Below are positions 1 through 5,948 of a stretch of DNA of 5,948 bases, piece by piece; positions within the stretch are counted from its first letter, which is position 1; each line of letters opens with the position of its first letter. Where the stretch lies: the NCBI GenBank assembly GCA_028293685.1, contig JAQGOI010000157.1, forward strand, positions 1 to 5,948, in the 5' to 3' direction. This DNA is from Lysobacteraceae bacterium. Its GTDB lineage: Bacteria > Pseudomonadota > Gammaproteobacteria > Xanthomonadales > Xanthomonadaceae. Under the pieces are notes generated by a model, which ran no database searches, was not told the DNA's origin, and saw only the letters and a program-made list of their open reading frames with translations. Both the position numbers and the translations under genes were made by a program.

Positions 1-58
1 CTGGACTTGGTGCTGCCCCACCCTGCCTGAGCCGCGTCAAGACTCTGTGATTGCGCAT

Positions 59-84
59 ACAATATTTGTATTGACAAATATTGT
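59..84. promoter_or_regulatory. Perfect inverted repeat, probable MarR-family operator
   Basis: Two perfect 11-nt arms, ACAATATTTGT (59-69) and ACAAATATTGT (74-84), flank the 4-nt spacer ATTG. The site is very A/T-rich inside otherwise GC-rich DNA. It lies about 25 nt upstream of a MarR-family gene and overlaps a consensus -35 hexamer (71-76). MarR dimers typically bind A/T-rich palindromes of about this size and repress by blocking RNA polymerase, so autorepression of the downstream operon is the natural reading. The symmetry and position are seen directly; binding by the adjacent regulator is inferred. The same palindrome could also serve a divergent gene lying off the left edge. Confidence 0.8.
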
Positions 85-99
85 TTTGGCGGGAATCAT
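71..99 (+). promoter_or_regulatory. Probable sigma70 promoter of the efflux operon
   Basis: A perfect -35 hexamer TTGACA (71-76) is followed after 17 nt by AATCAT (94-99). That hexamer matches the -10 consensus at 4 of 6 positions, including the important second A and last T. The -35 box sits in the spacer and right arm of the 59-84 palindrome. Initiation would fall near 105-108, at or just before the regulator ATG at 109, so the first message could be leaderless. An alternative -10, TACAAT at 58-63, matches consensus better on its own but has no convincing -35 upstream; it would start transcription near 70 inside the palindrome. Confidence 0.55.
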
Positions 100-108
100 G
101 CGCACCTC

Positions 109-561
109 ATGAAACTCCCGACCTCCCCCGGCTGCACCGGATCGACACTGGGCCTGCTGTTCCGTCAGTTACGCGACGGCATGTGGGCACGCATGGCCAA
201 TGAGCTGGCGATGGCCGGCCATGAGTTGACCTTCAGCCAGTACATCGTTCTCAAGGAACTGGCCACCGGCAAGGCCGGGGTCACGGAACTGGCGCGTTCG
301 GCGCAGCTGGATCCGGGTGCCATGACCCGGCTGCTCGACAAACTCGAGACGCGCGGACTGGTGGCACGCGTGGCCGATCCGGCGGATCGCCGTGCGCTCA
401 ACATCAACCTGACCGATGTTGGCCGGGTGCTGTGGGAGGAAGTCAATCATCTGGGCCTTCGCGTCCGTGAACGCGCGATGCGCGGCCTGAGCGAAGCCGA
501 TGAGGAACAGCTCACCCGCCTGCTGATGCAGGTGCGCGACAACCTCTACGCGGACGACTGA
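109..561 (+). CDS. MarR-family transcriptional regulator, probable repressor of the efflux operon
   Basis: This is a 150-residue cytoplasmic protein of normal MarR length. A winged helix-turn-helix occupies roughly residues 40-102. The segment VTELARSAQLDPGAMTRLLD (58-77) contains the recognition helix. The wing carries the hallmark D-P-A-D-R-R at 90-95, followed by a conserved LT (101-102). Flanking N- and C-terminal helices would form the dimer interface. Cys9 is the only cysteine, which argues against a multi-cysteine redox switch. The ATG at 109 is chosen because no in-frame start exists upstream; it has no good Shine-Dalgarno, and Met25 is an internal alternative that would remove the first dimerisation helix. 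It is first in the operon, 2 nt before the outer-membrane gene and just downstream of a perfect palindrome. It is likely the counterpart of EmrR, repressing its own operon and responding to hydrophobic or phenolic ligands. The family is certain; the target is inferred from context. Confidence 0.93.
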   Translation: MKLPTSPGCTGSTLGLLFRQLRDGMWARMANELAMAGHELTFSQYIVLKELATGKAGVTELARSAQLDPGAMTRLLDKLETRGLVARVADPADRRALNINLTDVGRVLWEEVNHLGLRVRERAMRGLSEADEEQLTRLLMQVRDNLYADD

Positions 562-563
562 CC

Positions 564-2039
564 ATGACTTGTCGCAGGTTCGACCAGCGCGCCCGGATTG
601 CCGCGCTCACACTTCCACTGGCGCTTGCCCTGGCTGGCTGCGCAAGTACGCATGGCCTGACACCCGAGGGTCGGACGCTGGACGCCGACACGTTGTCGGC
701 AAGCCACACGTTGGGTGCGTTTTCGGATGCGGCGTTTCCGCGCTCCGACTGGTGGACTGCGTTCGGCGATCCACAACTCGACAGCCTGGTTGCACAGGCC
801 CTGCAGGGCACGCCGACGCTGGACGCCGCCGACGCCCGCTTGCGCCAGGCCATCGCGCAAGCCGGCTTGGCCGAGTCGGCACGCAAAGCCAATGTCGGCA
901 TCGGCGCGCAGTACGCGGGCATCCGCATCCCCGAAACCGTCGCACCCGCACCGCTGGGTGGCGCGTACAAGGGCATCGTCCTTCTCAACCTGACCTTCAA
1001 GTACGACCCGGATTTCTGGGGCGTGCGACGGGCGAAGTGGCAGGCCGCCCTGGGCCAGGCACGCGCCGCGCAGATCGATGCGCAAGCCGCACGACTGGCG
1101 CTGGCGGGCAATGTCGCATCGACCTATGTCGTGCTCGCACAGGCCTATGCCGCGCAGGATGCGTCGATCGCCGACAGGGATCGCGCCTCGCATCTGCTTG
1201 CGCTCTCGAGGCAGCGATACAAGGCCGGCATCGACAGCCAGTTGCCGGTCCGCCAGGCCGAGGGTGGAATCGCCACGGCATCGCAACAGATATTGGCCGC
1301 GCAACAACAGGCCGACGCCGCGCGCAATGCGCTGGCGGCATTGCTGGGCAAGGGTCCCGACGCCGGCTTGGCGATCACGCGACCGAGGATTTTGGATACG
1401 CCATCGCCCGGCGTCCCGGCAGTACTGCCAAGCGAACTGCTGGGACATCGGCCTGACGTCGTCGCGGCGCGCTGGCGCGTCGAAGCTGCCCAGCGCGGTA
1501 TCCAGGCCAGCAAGGGCGCGTTCTATCCGACGGTCAACCTGTCCGGAATGATCGGGCTTGCATCGGGCGGTCTGTCGAATCTATTCAGCAGCCAGGCCCT
1601 GCTTGTACAAGGCGGCCCGGCGATCAGTCTTCCGATCTTCGACGGCGGTGGCCTGCGCAACCAGTTGGCAAAGAGCAATGCCGACTATGACCTTGCCGTC
1701 GCCGACTACAACGGGACATTGGTCCGCGGTCTGCAGGACGTCGCCGACGCACTGCAGTCCGCACGCTCGACCGACGCCCAGCTCGCCGAGGCGCAGCAGG
1801 CGCAGGCCTCGATACAGGCGGCGCTGCAGCTTGCGCAGACGCGCTATCACGCCGGGTTGGGTACGCAACTCGATGTGCTCGTCGCGCAACAACCGCTGCT
1901 GCTGATCGAACAGCAACTGGCCGCGCTGAAGGCGCAACGCCTGACAGCCGCCATCGACCTGGATCGCGCACTTGGCGGCGGGCTCCAACTCGCTGCCGCT
2001 CCATCGAACCCTGATATCGCCAAGGCCTCTTCGCCATGA
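564..2039 (+). CDS. NodT/OprM-family outer-membrane efflux lipoprotein (channel of the EmrAB-type pump)
   Basis: This 491-residue protein is the outer-membrane exit duct of a tripartite pump; trimers of this family form a TolC-like beta-barrel with a long periplasmic alpha-helical tunnel. A lipoprotein signal peptide is visible: basic start, hydrophobic core, and lipobox L-A-G-C with the acylated Cys at 26. Ala at +2 agrees with outer-membrane sorting. Family landmarks follow in order: WW..FGDPQLDSLV (63-76), YDPDFWG (147-153), RYKAG (219-222 region), GHRPDV (294-299), FYPTVNLSG (320-328), LPIFDGGG (356-363) and RYHAGLGTQLDVL (427-439). RYKAG and RYHAG mark the two homologous halves of the fold. 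The gene starts 2 nt after the regulator stop with no clear Shine-Dalgarno, and its last codon overlaps the adaptor start by 4 nt, so it should be translated in step with both. By context it corresponds to EmrC of the Stenotrophomonas EmrCAB system. No defect is seen. Confidence 0.94.
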   Translation: MTCRRFDQRARIAALTLPLALALAGCASTHGLTPEGRTLDADTLSASHTLGAFSDAAFPRSDWWTAFGDPQLDSLVAQALQGTPTLDAADARLRQAIAQAGLAESARKANVGIGAQYAGIRIPETVAPAPLGGAYKGIVLLNLTFKYDPDFWGVRRAKWQAALGQARAAQIDAQAARLALAGNVASTYVVLAQAYAAQDASIADRDRASHLLALSRQRYKAGIDSQLPVRQAEGGIATASQQILAAQQQADAARNALAALLGKGPDAGLAITRPRILDTPSPGVPAVLPSELLGHRPDVVAARWRVEAAQRGIQASKGAFYPTVNLSGMIGLASGGLSNLFSSQALLVQGGPAISLPIFDGGGLRNQLAKSNADYDLAVADYNGTLVRGLQDVADALQSARSTDAQLAEAQQAQASIQAALQLAQTRYHAGLGTQLDVLVAQQPLLLIEQQLAALKAQRLTAAIDLDRALGGGLQLAAAPSNPDIAKASSP

Positions 2040-3217
2040 CCACCGAACTGAATCCCGCCGCGGCTGATCCCGTGCAACCCAAGACGAGCAAGCGCAAGCG
2101 CGCGTTGCTCATCCTGGCTGCCGTCGTTGTCGTCGCCGGTCTTGCCTGGGGCCTGTGGTACTTCTTCGTGGCGCGCTGGCACGAAGGCACCGACGACGCG
2201 TACGTGCAGGGCAACGTGGTGAGCATCACCGCGCAGATCCCTGGCACGGTGATCAGCATCGGCGCCGACGATGGCATGAAGGTCAACGCCGGACAGGTGC
2301 TCGTGCAACTGGATCCCAACGATGCACGGGTCGCCTACGAGCAGGCCGTCGCCAATCTCGCCAACACCGTGCGCCAGGTTCGCGGGCTCTACAGCACGGT
2401 CGAATCCGGTCGCGCGGACATCGCCGCCAGCCAGGTCAACGTGCAGAAGGCGCGCGCCGATGTCCAGCGCCGCAGCGGCCTCGTCGCCACCGGCGCGGTG
2501 TCGGCCGAAGAACTCGCGCATGCGAGGGAAGCGCTGGCTGCAGCCGAAGCATCGCTATCCTCTTCGCGCGGGCAGCTGTCGCGCAACAGTGCGCTGGTGG
2601 ATGCCACCAACCTTGCCAACCAGCCGCAGGTCCAGGCAGCCGCCGCGCAATTGCGCGCGGCGTACCTCAACCTTCAGCGCGCCGCGATCGTGGCGCCGGT
2701 CTCGGGTTATGTCGCCAAGCGCAGCGTGCAGCTCGGCCAACGCCTTCAGGCCGGAACACCGCTGATGACGGTGATCCCGTTGGAGCAGGCTTGGGTCGAT
2801 GCCAATTTCAAGGAGACGCAGCTGGGGAAGATGCGCCTGGGCCAGCCGGTCGAGCTGACGTCGGACCTGTATGGCAGCGATGTCACGTTCAACGGCAAGC
2901 TCGGCAGTCTGGGCCTGGGCACTGGCAGCGCGTTTTCGCTGCTGCCGGCTCAGAACGCCAGTGGCAACTGGATCAAGATCGTGCAGCGGGTCCCCGTGCG
3001 CATCCAGCTGGATCCCGCGCAACTTGCGGCGCACCCGCTGCGACTGGGCATGAGCATGTCGGTCGACGTATCCATCCGTGACCAGAACGGACCGGTGCTG
3101 CCGTTGGCCGTGCCCGCTGCTCCGGTGCTCGCGACCAATGCCTATGCCAAGCAGTTGCAGGATGCCGACGCGCTGATCGGTCGCGTGATCCGGGACAACC
3201 TGCCAACGCGCGGCTGA
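2036..3217 (+). CDS. emrA: EmrA-type periplasmic adaptor (membrane fusion protein, HlyD family)
   Basis: This 393-residue adaptor links an inner-membrane MFS antiporter to an outer-membrane channel. A short basic cytoplasmic N-terminus (KTSKRKR, 16-22) precedes one membrane anchor at about 23-45. The first lipoyl half-motif begins after TDDAYVQGN (52-60) with QIPGTVISI and GQVLVQLDP. An Ala/Gln-rich alpha-hairpin, predicted coiled coil, spans about 96-215. The second lipoyl half is AAIVAPVSGYVAKRSVQLGQ (216-235). The beta-barrel contains the EmrA signature VDANFKETQL (254-263) and a GTGSAFSLLPAQNASGNW stretch (295-312) typical of EmrA/FarA adaptors paired with DHA2 transporters. Length matches E. 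coli EmrA. Its ATG shares 4 nt (ATGA) with the end of the channel gene, with only a weak AAGG about 10 nt upstream, and its stop is 2 nt before emrB. It should act as an inner-membrane-anchored oligomer in the periplasm. The call is secure; substrate preference cannot be read here. Confidence 0.95.
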   Translation: MTTELNPAAADPVQPKTSKRKRALLILAAVVVVAGLAWGLWYFFVARWHEGTDDAYVQGNVVSITAQIPGTVISIGADDGMKVNAGQVLVQLDPNDARVAYEQAVANLANTVRQVRGLYSTVESGRADIAASQVNVQKARADVQRRSGLVATGAVSAEELAHAREALAAAEASLSSSRGQLSRNSALVDATNLANQPQVQAAAAQLRAAYLNLQRAAIVAPVSGYVAKRSVQLGQRLQAGTPLMTVIPLEQAWVDANFKETQLGKMRLGQPVELTSDLYGSDVTFNGKLGSLGLGTGSAFSLLPAQNASGNWIKIVQRVPVRIQLDPAQLAAHPLRLGMSMSVDVSIRDQNGPVLPLAVPAAPVLATNAYAKQLQDADALIGRVIRDNLPTRG

Positions 3218-3219
3218 CC

Positions 3220-4791
3220 ATGTCGGCCAATGCCGCCACCGTCGGAGCCGCGCCGGCGCCGCAAGCTGGATTCCAGCCGCCAAACATGGCCCTGGCGACG
3301 ATCGGCCTTGCGCTCGCGTCGTTCATGCAGGTGCTCGATCTCACGATCGCGAACGTGTCGCTGCCGACCATCTCGGGCAATCTCGGGGCAAGCGCCAACC
3401 AGGCGACTTGGGTCATCACCTCGTTCGCCGTCAGCAATGCGATCGCATTGCCGCTGACGGGTTATTTCACCCGGCGTTTCGGCGAGCGCAAGCTGTTTAT
3501 TTACGCCACGGTGGCGTTCGCTGTCGCATCGTTGTTGTGTGGTCTCGCCAACAGCATGGGACTGCTGGTGGTCGCGCGCGCGATCCAGGGATTTGTCGCC
3601 GGCCCGATGTATCCGGTGACACAGGCGCTGCTCATCTCGATCTACCCACCGCAGAAACGCGGACAGGCCATCGCGCTGCTCGCGATGGTGACCGTGGTCG
3701 CGCCGATTGCCGGGCCAATTCTCGGCGGATGGATCACCGACAACTACAGTTGGGAATGGATCTTCTTCATCAACATTCCCATCGGCATCTTTGCCAGCAT
3801 GGTGGTGGGAGCCCAACTGCGTGGGAGGCCGGAAAAACTGGAAACGCCGAAGATGGATTACGTCGGACTGATCACCCTGATCATCGGCGTCGGCGCATTG
3901 CAGGTGCTGCTGGATCTCGGCAACGACGAGGACTGGTTCAATTCCACGCGGATTGTCATGTTGGCGGTCGTTTCCGCCATCTCGCTGGCGGTGTTCCTGA
4001 TCTGGGAACTCACCGACCGCGATCCCATCGTCAACCTTCGCCTGTTCCGCCATCGGAATTTCGCCAGCGGCACACTCGCGCTGGTGCTGGCCTATTCGGC
4101 GTTCTTTTCCGTCGCACTGCTGATTCCGCTCTGGCTGCAGCGCAATCTCGGCTATACGCCGATCTGGGCGGGCTTCGCCACCGCGCCGATTGGCGTGCTG
4201 CCGGTGCTGCTGACGCCGTTCGTCGGCATGTATGCGGCGCGCTTCGATCTGCGCATCGTTGCCAGCTTCGCCTTCATGGTGCTGGCGATGACCAGCTTCA
4301 TGCGCTCGGGATTCAACCTTGACGTCGACTTCCGCCACATCGCGATGGTGCAGTTGCTGATGGGCTTCGGCGTCGCCTTGTTCTTCATGCCGATCCTGAC
4401 GATCCTGCTGTCCGACCTGGAGCCGCACGAAATCGCCGCGGGCTCTGGCCTTGCGACGTTCGTGCGTACCCTTGGCGGCAGTTTTGCAGCCTCGCTGACG
4501 ACGTGGGCGTGGGCACAGCGCACGACCATCCACCACGCGCAGTTGACCGAACACATCAGCGCCTATGATCCCGCCATCCAGGAAACCGTCGGGGCGCTGG
4601 GCCGCGGCGACGCGCAACGCGGTGCGGTCGTGCTCAACCAGATGATCTCGCAACAGGCGGCTCAGATCGGCTTCAACGAGATCTTCCACCTGCTGGGGAT
4701 CCTGTTTCTCGTTGTCATCGCCTTTGTCTGGATCGCCAAGCCGCCGTTCTCGGCGAAGGCGGCGGGTGGTGCGGCTGCAGGAGGGCATTGA
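3220..4791 (+). CDS. emrB: EmrB-type MFS multidrug/H+ antiporter (DHA2 family, 14 TM)
   Basis: This 523-residue inner-membrane transporter is expected to export hydrophobic compounds in exchange for protons. Hydrophobic segments fit 14 helices, starting near 24, 63, 92, 113, 152, 180, 214, 244, 282, 311, 346, 374, 411 and 487. DHA2 landmarks are present. Motif D1 is LDLTIANVSLPTI (39-51), with membrane Asp40. The motif A region is GYFTRRFGERKLF (81-93). Motif B is ARAIQGFVAGPMYPV (119-133), with Arg120. Motif C, the antiporter motif, is APIAGPILGGWI (161-172), followed by the EmrB-like WIFFINIPIG (180-189). A periplasmic loop before the last helix (about 430-485) and a Gly/Ala-rich C-terminal tail (513-523) are also seen. 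The start lies 2 nt after the emrA stop in the string CTGACCATG and has no Shine-Dalgarno, implying coupled translation. Homologues such as EmrB export uncouplers (CCCP), nalidixic acid and similar molecules; the substrates here are unproven. Confidence 0.95.
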   Translation: MSANAATVGAAPAPQAGFQPPNMALATIGLALASFMQVLDLTIANVSLPTISGNLGASANQATWVITSFAVSNAIALPLTGYFTRRFGERKLFIYATVAFAVASLLCGLANSMGLLVVARAIQGFVAGPMYPVTQALLISIYPPQKRGQAIALLAMVTVVAPIAGPILGGWITDNYSWEWIFFINIPIGIFASMVVGAQLRGRPEKLETPKMDYVGLITLIIGVGALQVLLDLGNDEDWFNSTRIVMLAVVSAISLAVFLIWELTDRDPIVNLRLFRHRNFASGTLALVLAYSAFFSVALLIPLWLQRNLGYTPIWAGFATAPIGVLPVLLTPFVGMYAARFDLRIVASFAFMVLAMTSFMRSGFNLDVDFRHIAMVQLLMGFGVALFFMPILTILLSDLEPHEIAAGSGLATFVRTLGGSFAASLTTWAWAQRTTIHHAQLTEHISAYDPAIQETVGALGRGDAQRGAVVLNQMISQQAAQIGFNEIFHLLGILFLVVIAFVWIAKPPFSAKAAGGAAAGGH

Positions 4792-4805
4792 TCGTTGCCC
4801 GACTT

Positions 4806-4871
4806 TGTAGGAGCGGCTTCGGCCGCGACGCTTTCCCGTCTGCGTCGGTCGCGGCTAAAGCCGCTCCTACA
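4806..4871. repeat. Inverted REP pair (BIME-like) between convergent emrB and radA
   Basis: Two 24-nt arms (4806-4829 and 4848-4871) are inverted copies of a TGTAGGAGCGGCTT...GCCGCGAC sequence, matching at 22 of 24 positions, around an 18-nt centre. Each arm also forms its own hairpin: GCGGC-TTCG-GCCGC at 4813-4826 and GCGGC-TAAA-GCCGC at 4851-4864. The only two differences between arms fall in the loops. This GTAG-headed, GC-stem layout matches REP elements of Xanthomonadaceae and Pseudomonas, which are mobilised by REP-associated tyrosine transposases (RAYTs). RNA from either strand folds into a long stem, so it probably protects or terminates the 3' ends of both transcripts. No U-tract follows on either side, so a classical intrinsic terminator is not proven. 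Confidence 0.85.
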
Positions 4872-4891
4872 GGAACATCGAGCCGCGTGGA

Positions 4892-5948
4892 TCAGTCGGC
4901 GGCGGCGATTGCATCGGCGAGACGCTCGACGGCAACGATGTCCATCCCCTTGTAACTGGCCAATTTCGGGGCGTTGGCCTTTGGCACGATCGCGCGTTTG
5001 AAGCCGTGAGTTGCGGCCTCGCGCAGCCGTTCCTCGCCATTGGGAACCGGGCGGATCTCGCCCGACAGACCGACTTCGCCAAACGCGATCGTCTTGTCCG
5101 CCAACGGCTTGTCGCGCAGCGACGACAACACCGCCAGCAGCACGGGCAGGTCCGCGGCCGTTTCCTGCAGGCGGATTCCGCCCACGACATTGACGAAGAC
5201 ATCCTGGTCGCCGACGCCCACGCCACCATGTCGATGCAGCACGGCCAGCAACATCGCCAGCCGGTTCTGTTCGAGGCCGACGGCGACACGCCGCGGATTG
5301 GACAGCGGCGAAGAATCGACCAAGGCTTGGACTTCAACCAGCAAAGGACGCGTGCCTTCCCTCGTGACCATGACGCAGCTGCCAGGCTGCGGCGTGCTCC
5401 CGCCCGACAGGAATATGGCGGACGGGTTGGGGACTTCCTTCAGGCCCTTCTCGCCCATGGCGAACACGCCCAGCTCATTGACGGCACCAAAGCGGTTCTT
5501 GAAAGCGCGCAGGATGCGGAACCTGCTGCCACTCTCGCCTTCGAAATAGAGCACGGCATCGACCATGTGTTCGAGTACGCGTGGACCGGCAATGCCACCC
5601 TCTTTCGTGACATGACCGATGAGGAAAACGGCGGTCCCGGTTTCCTTGGCATAGCGCACCAGTCGTGCGGCGGATTCGCGCACCTGGCTGACCGACCCCG
5701 GTGCGGCGCTGAACTGGTCGGTCCAGAGCGTCTGCACCGAATCGGCGACGATCACCTTGGGCCGCATGGCAGCGGCATGCTCGAGGATCCGCTCCACGCC
5801 GGTTTCGGCCAGCGCATGCACGCCGTCGATCGGCAGCCCAAGGCGTACCGCGCGACCGGCGACCTGAGCAAGGGATTCTTCGCCGGTGACGTACAGGCCG
5901 GGGAGCGTTTCGGCCATCAGCGCGATGGCCTGAAGCAGCAGCGTCGAT
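4892..5948 (-). CDS. radA: RadA (Sms) DNA repair/recombination helicase, 5' end outside the window
   Basis: This is a partial gene of 351 complete codons that runs off the right edge. RadA is a hexameric RecA-like ATPase that promotes branch migration of recombination intermediates. The fragment opens with STLLLQAIAL, the end of the Walker A motif (GxGKST). About 100 N-terminal residues are therefore missing, including the C4 zinc finger and the Walker A Gly/Lys. Counting from Met at 5917, LYVTGEES (8-15) is a RecA-core landmark, VIVADSVQTL (55-64) is the Walker B region, and GHVTKEG (101-107) and the RadA-specific KNRFG (140-144; nt 5486-5500) follow. The C-terminal Lon-like domain includes VGLEQNRLA and FGEVGLSGEIRPVPN (279-293). 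The Met at 5917 is not the real start, because the frame continues conserved upstream of it. The stop lies 20 nt from the REP pair. Its promoter is outside the window. Confidence 0.96.
   Translation of the reverse strand, partial: STLLLQAIALMAETLPGLYVTGEESLAQVAGRAVRLGLPIDGVHALAETGVERILEHAAAMRPKVIVADSVQTLWTDQFSAAPGSVSQVRESAARLVRYAKETGTAVFLIGHVTKEGGIAGPRVLEHMVDAVLYFEGESGSRFRILRAFKNRFGAVNELGVFAMGEKGLKEVPNPSAIFLSGGSTPQPGSCVMVTREGTRPLLVEVQALVDSSPLSNPRRVAVGLEQNRLAMLLAVLHRHGGVGVGDQDVFVNVVGGIRLQETAADLPVLLAVLSSLRDKPLADKTIAFGEVGLSGEIRPVPNGEERLREAATHGFKRAIVPKANAPKLASYKGMDIVAVERLADAIAAAD

Noticed and set aside
1..30. Possible C-terminal tail of an upstream gene (LDLVLPHPA then TGA at 28-30)
   Set aside because: Nine codons are too few to support a gene; another plus frame stays open to 112, and a minus frame from an ATG at 56-58 is also open to the edge, so the strand and identity of the left neighbour cannot be decided.
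58..63. TACAAT as the main -10 box
   Set aside because: Good hexamer, but the upstream sequence at 16-18 nt spacing has at most 3 of 6 matches to TTGACA; kept only as an alternative to the 71-99 promoter.
546..1448. 300-codon minus-strand frame antisense to the outer-membrane channel gene
   Set aside because: No recognisable domain, Arg/Cys-rich composition, and the plus strand has an intact OMF protein with signal peptide and family motifs.
3142..4788. 548-codon open frame on the minus strand across emrB
   Set aside because: Low-complexity Arg/His/Asp/Gln-rich translation, fully antisense to a clear EmrB gene; a by-product of GC-rich codon bias.
4806..4871. CRISPR, IS terminal repeats or an attachment site at the inverted repeat
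   Set aside because: Only two inverted copies, no transposase between them and no direct repeat or spacer pattern; sequence and layout match a REP pair.
4795..5001. Small plus-strand ORF running through the REP pair into radA
   Set aside because: TTG start, translation dominated by the REP sequence itself, and overlap with the antisense 3' end of radA; typical spurious REP-derived ORF.
5915..5917. ATG at 5917 as the radA start
   Set aside because: The frame continues upstream with STLLLQAIAL, the conserved end of Walker A, so the true start lies beyond the window.

Overview
The window is GC-rich, densely coding bacterial DNA. It has the look of a gammaproteobacterium of the Xanthomonadales/Lysobacterales group. 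Support for this is the strong G/C third-position bias, the protein sequences, the gene order regulator-OMF-emrA-emrB (the order I recall for the emrR-emrC-emrA-emrB operon of Stenotrophomonas maltophilia), and an inverted pair of GTAGGAGCGGCTT-type REP sequences, common in Xanthomonadaceae and Pseudomonas. The genus cannot be fixed from this sequence alone.

Layout: 1-108 is an upstream region holding an A/T-rich perfect palindrome (59-84) over a consensus -35 box, which is the probable promoter/operator. Then, all on the + strand and tightly packed, come a MarR-family repressor (109-561), a NodT/OprM-type outer-membrane efflux lipoprotein (564-2039), an EmrA-type periplasmic adaptor (2036-3217) and an EmrB-type 14-TM MFS drug/H+ antiporter (3220-4791). 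A 100-nt convergent intergenic region (4792-4891) carries an inverted REP pair (4806-4871). The minus strand then carries the 3' three-quarters of radA (4892 to beyond 5948); the window ends inside its Walker A motif.

How it works together: the three transport genes encode every part of a tripartite pump spanning inner membrane, periplasm and outer membrane. The MarR protein is the first gene of the same transcript and probably binds the palindrome at its own promoter, so that ligand binding would release repression of both regulator and pump. Gene junctions of +2, -4 and +2 nt with weak or no Shine-Dalgarno sequences suggest translational coupling along the operon. radA (recombination and branch-migration helicase) is a convergently transcribed housekeeping neighbour with no evident functional tie to the pump.

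I see no CRISPR array, tRNA, rRNA, IS element or prophage gene. Nothing here is a clearly new system. The most interesting points are the operator/promoter geometry, with a possibly leaderless regulator mRNA, and the REP pair with its loop-only divergence.
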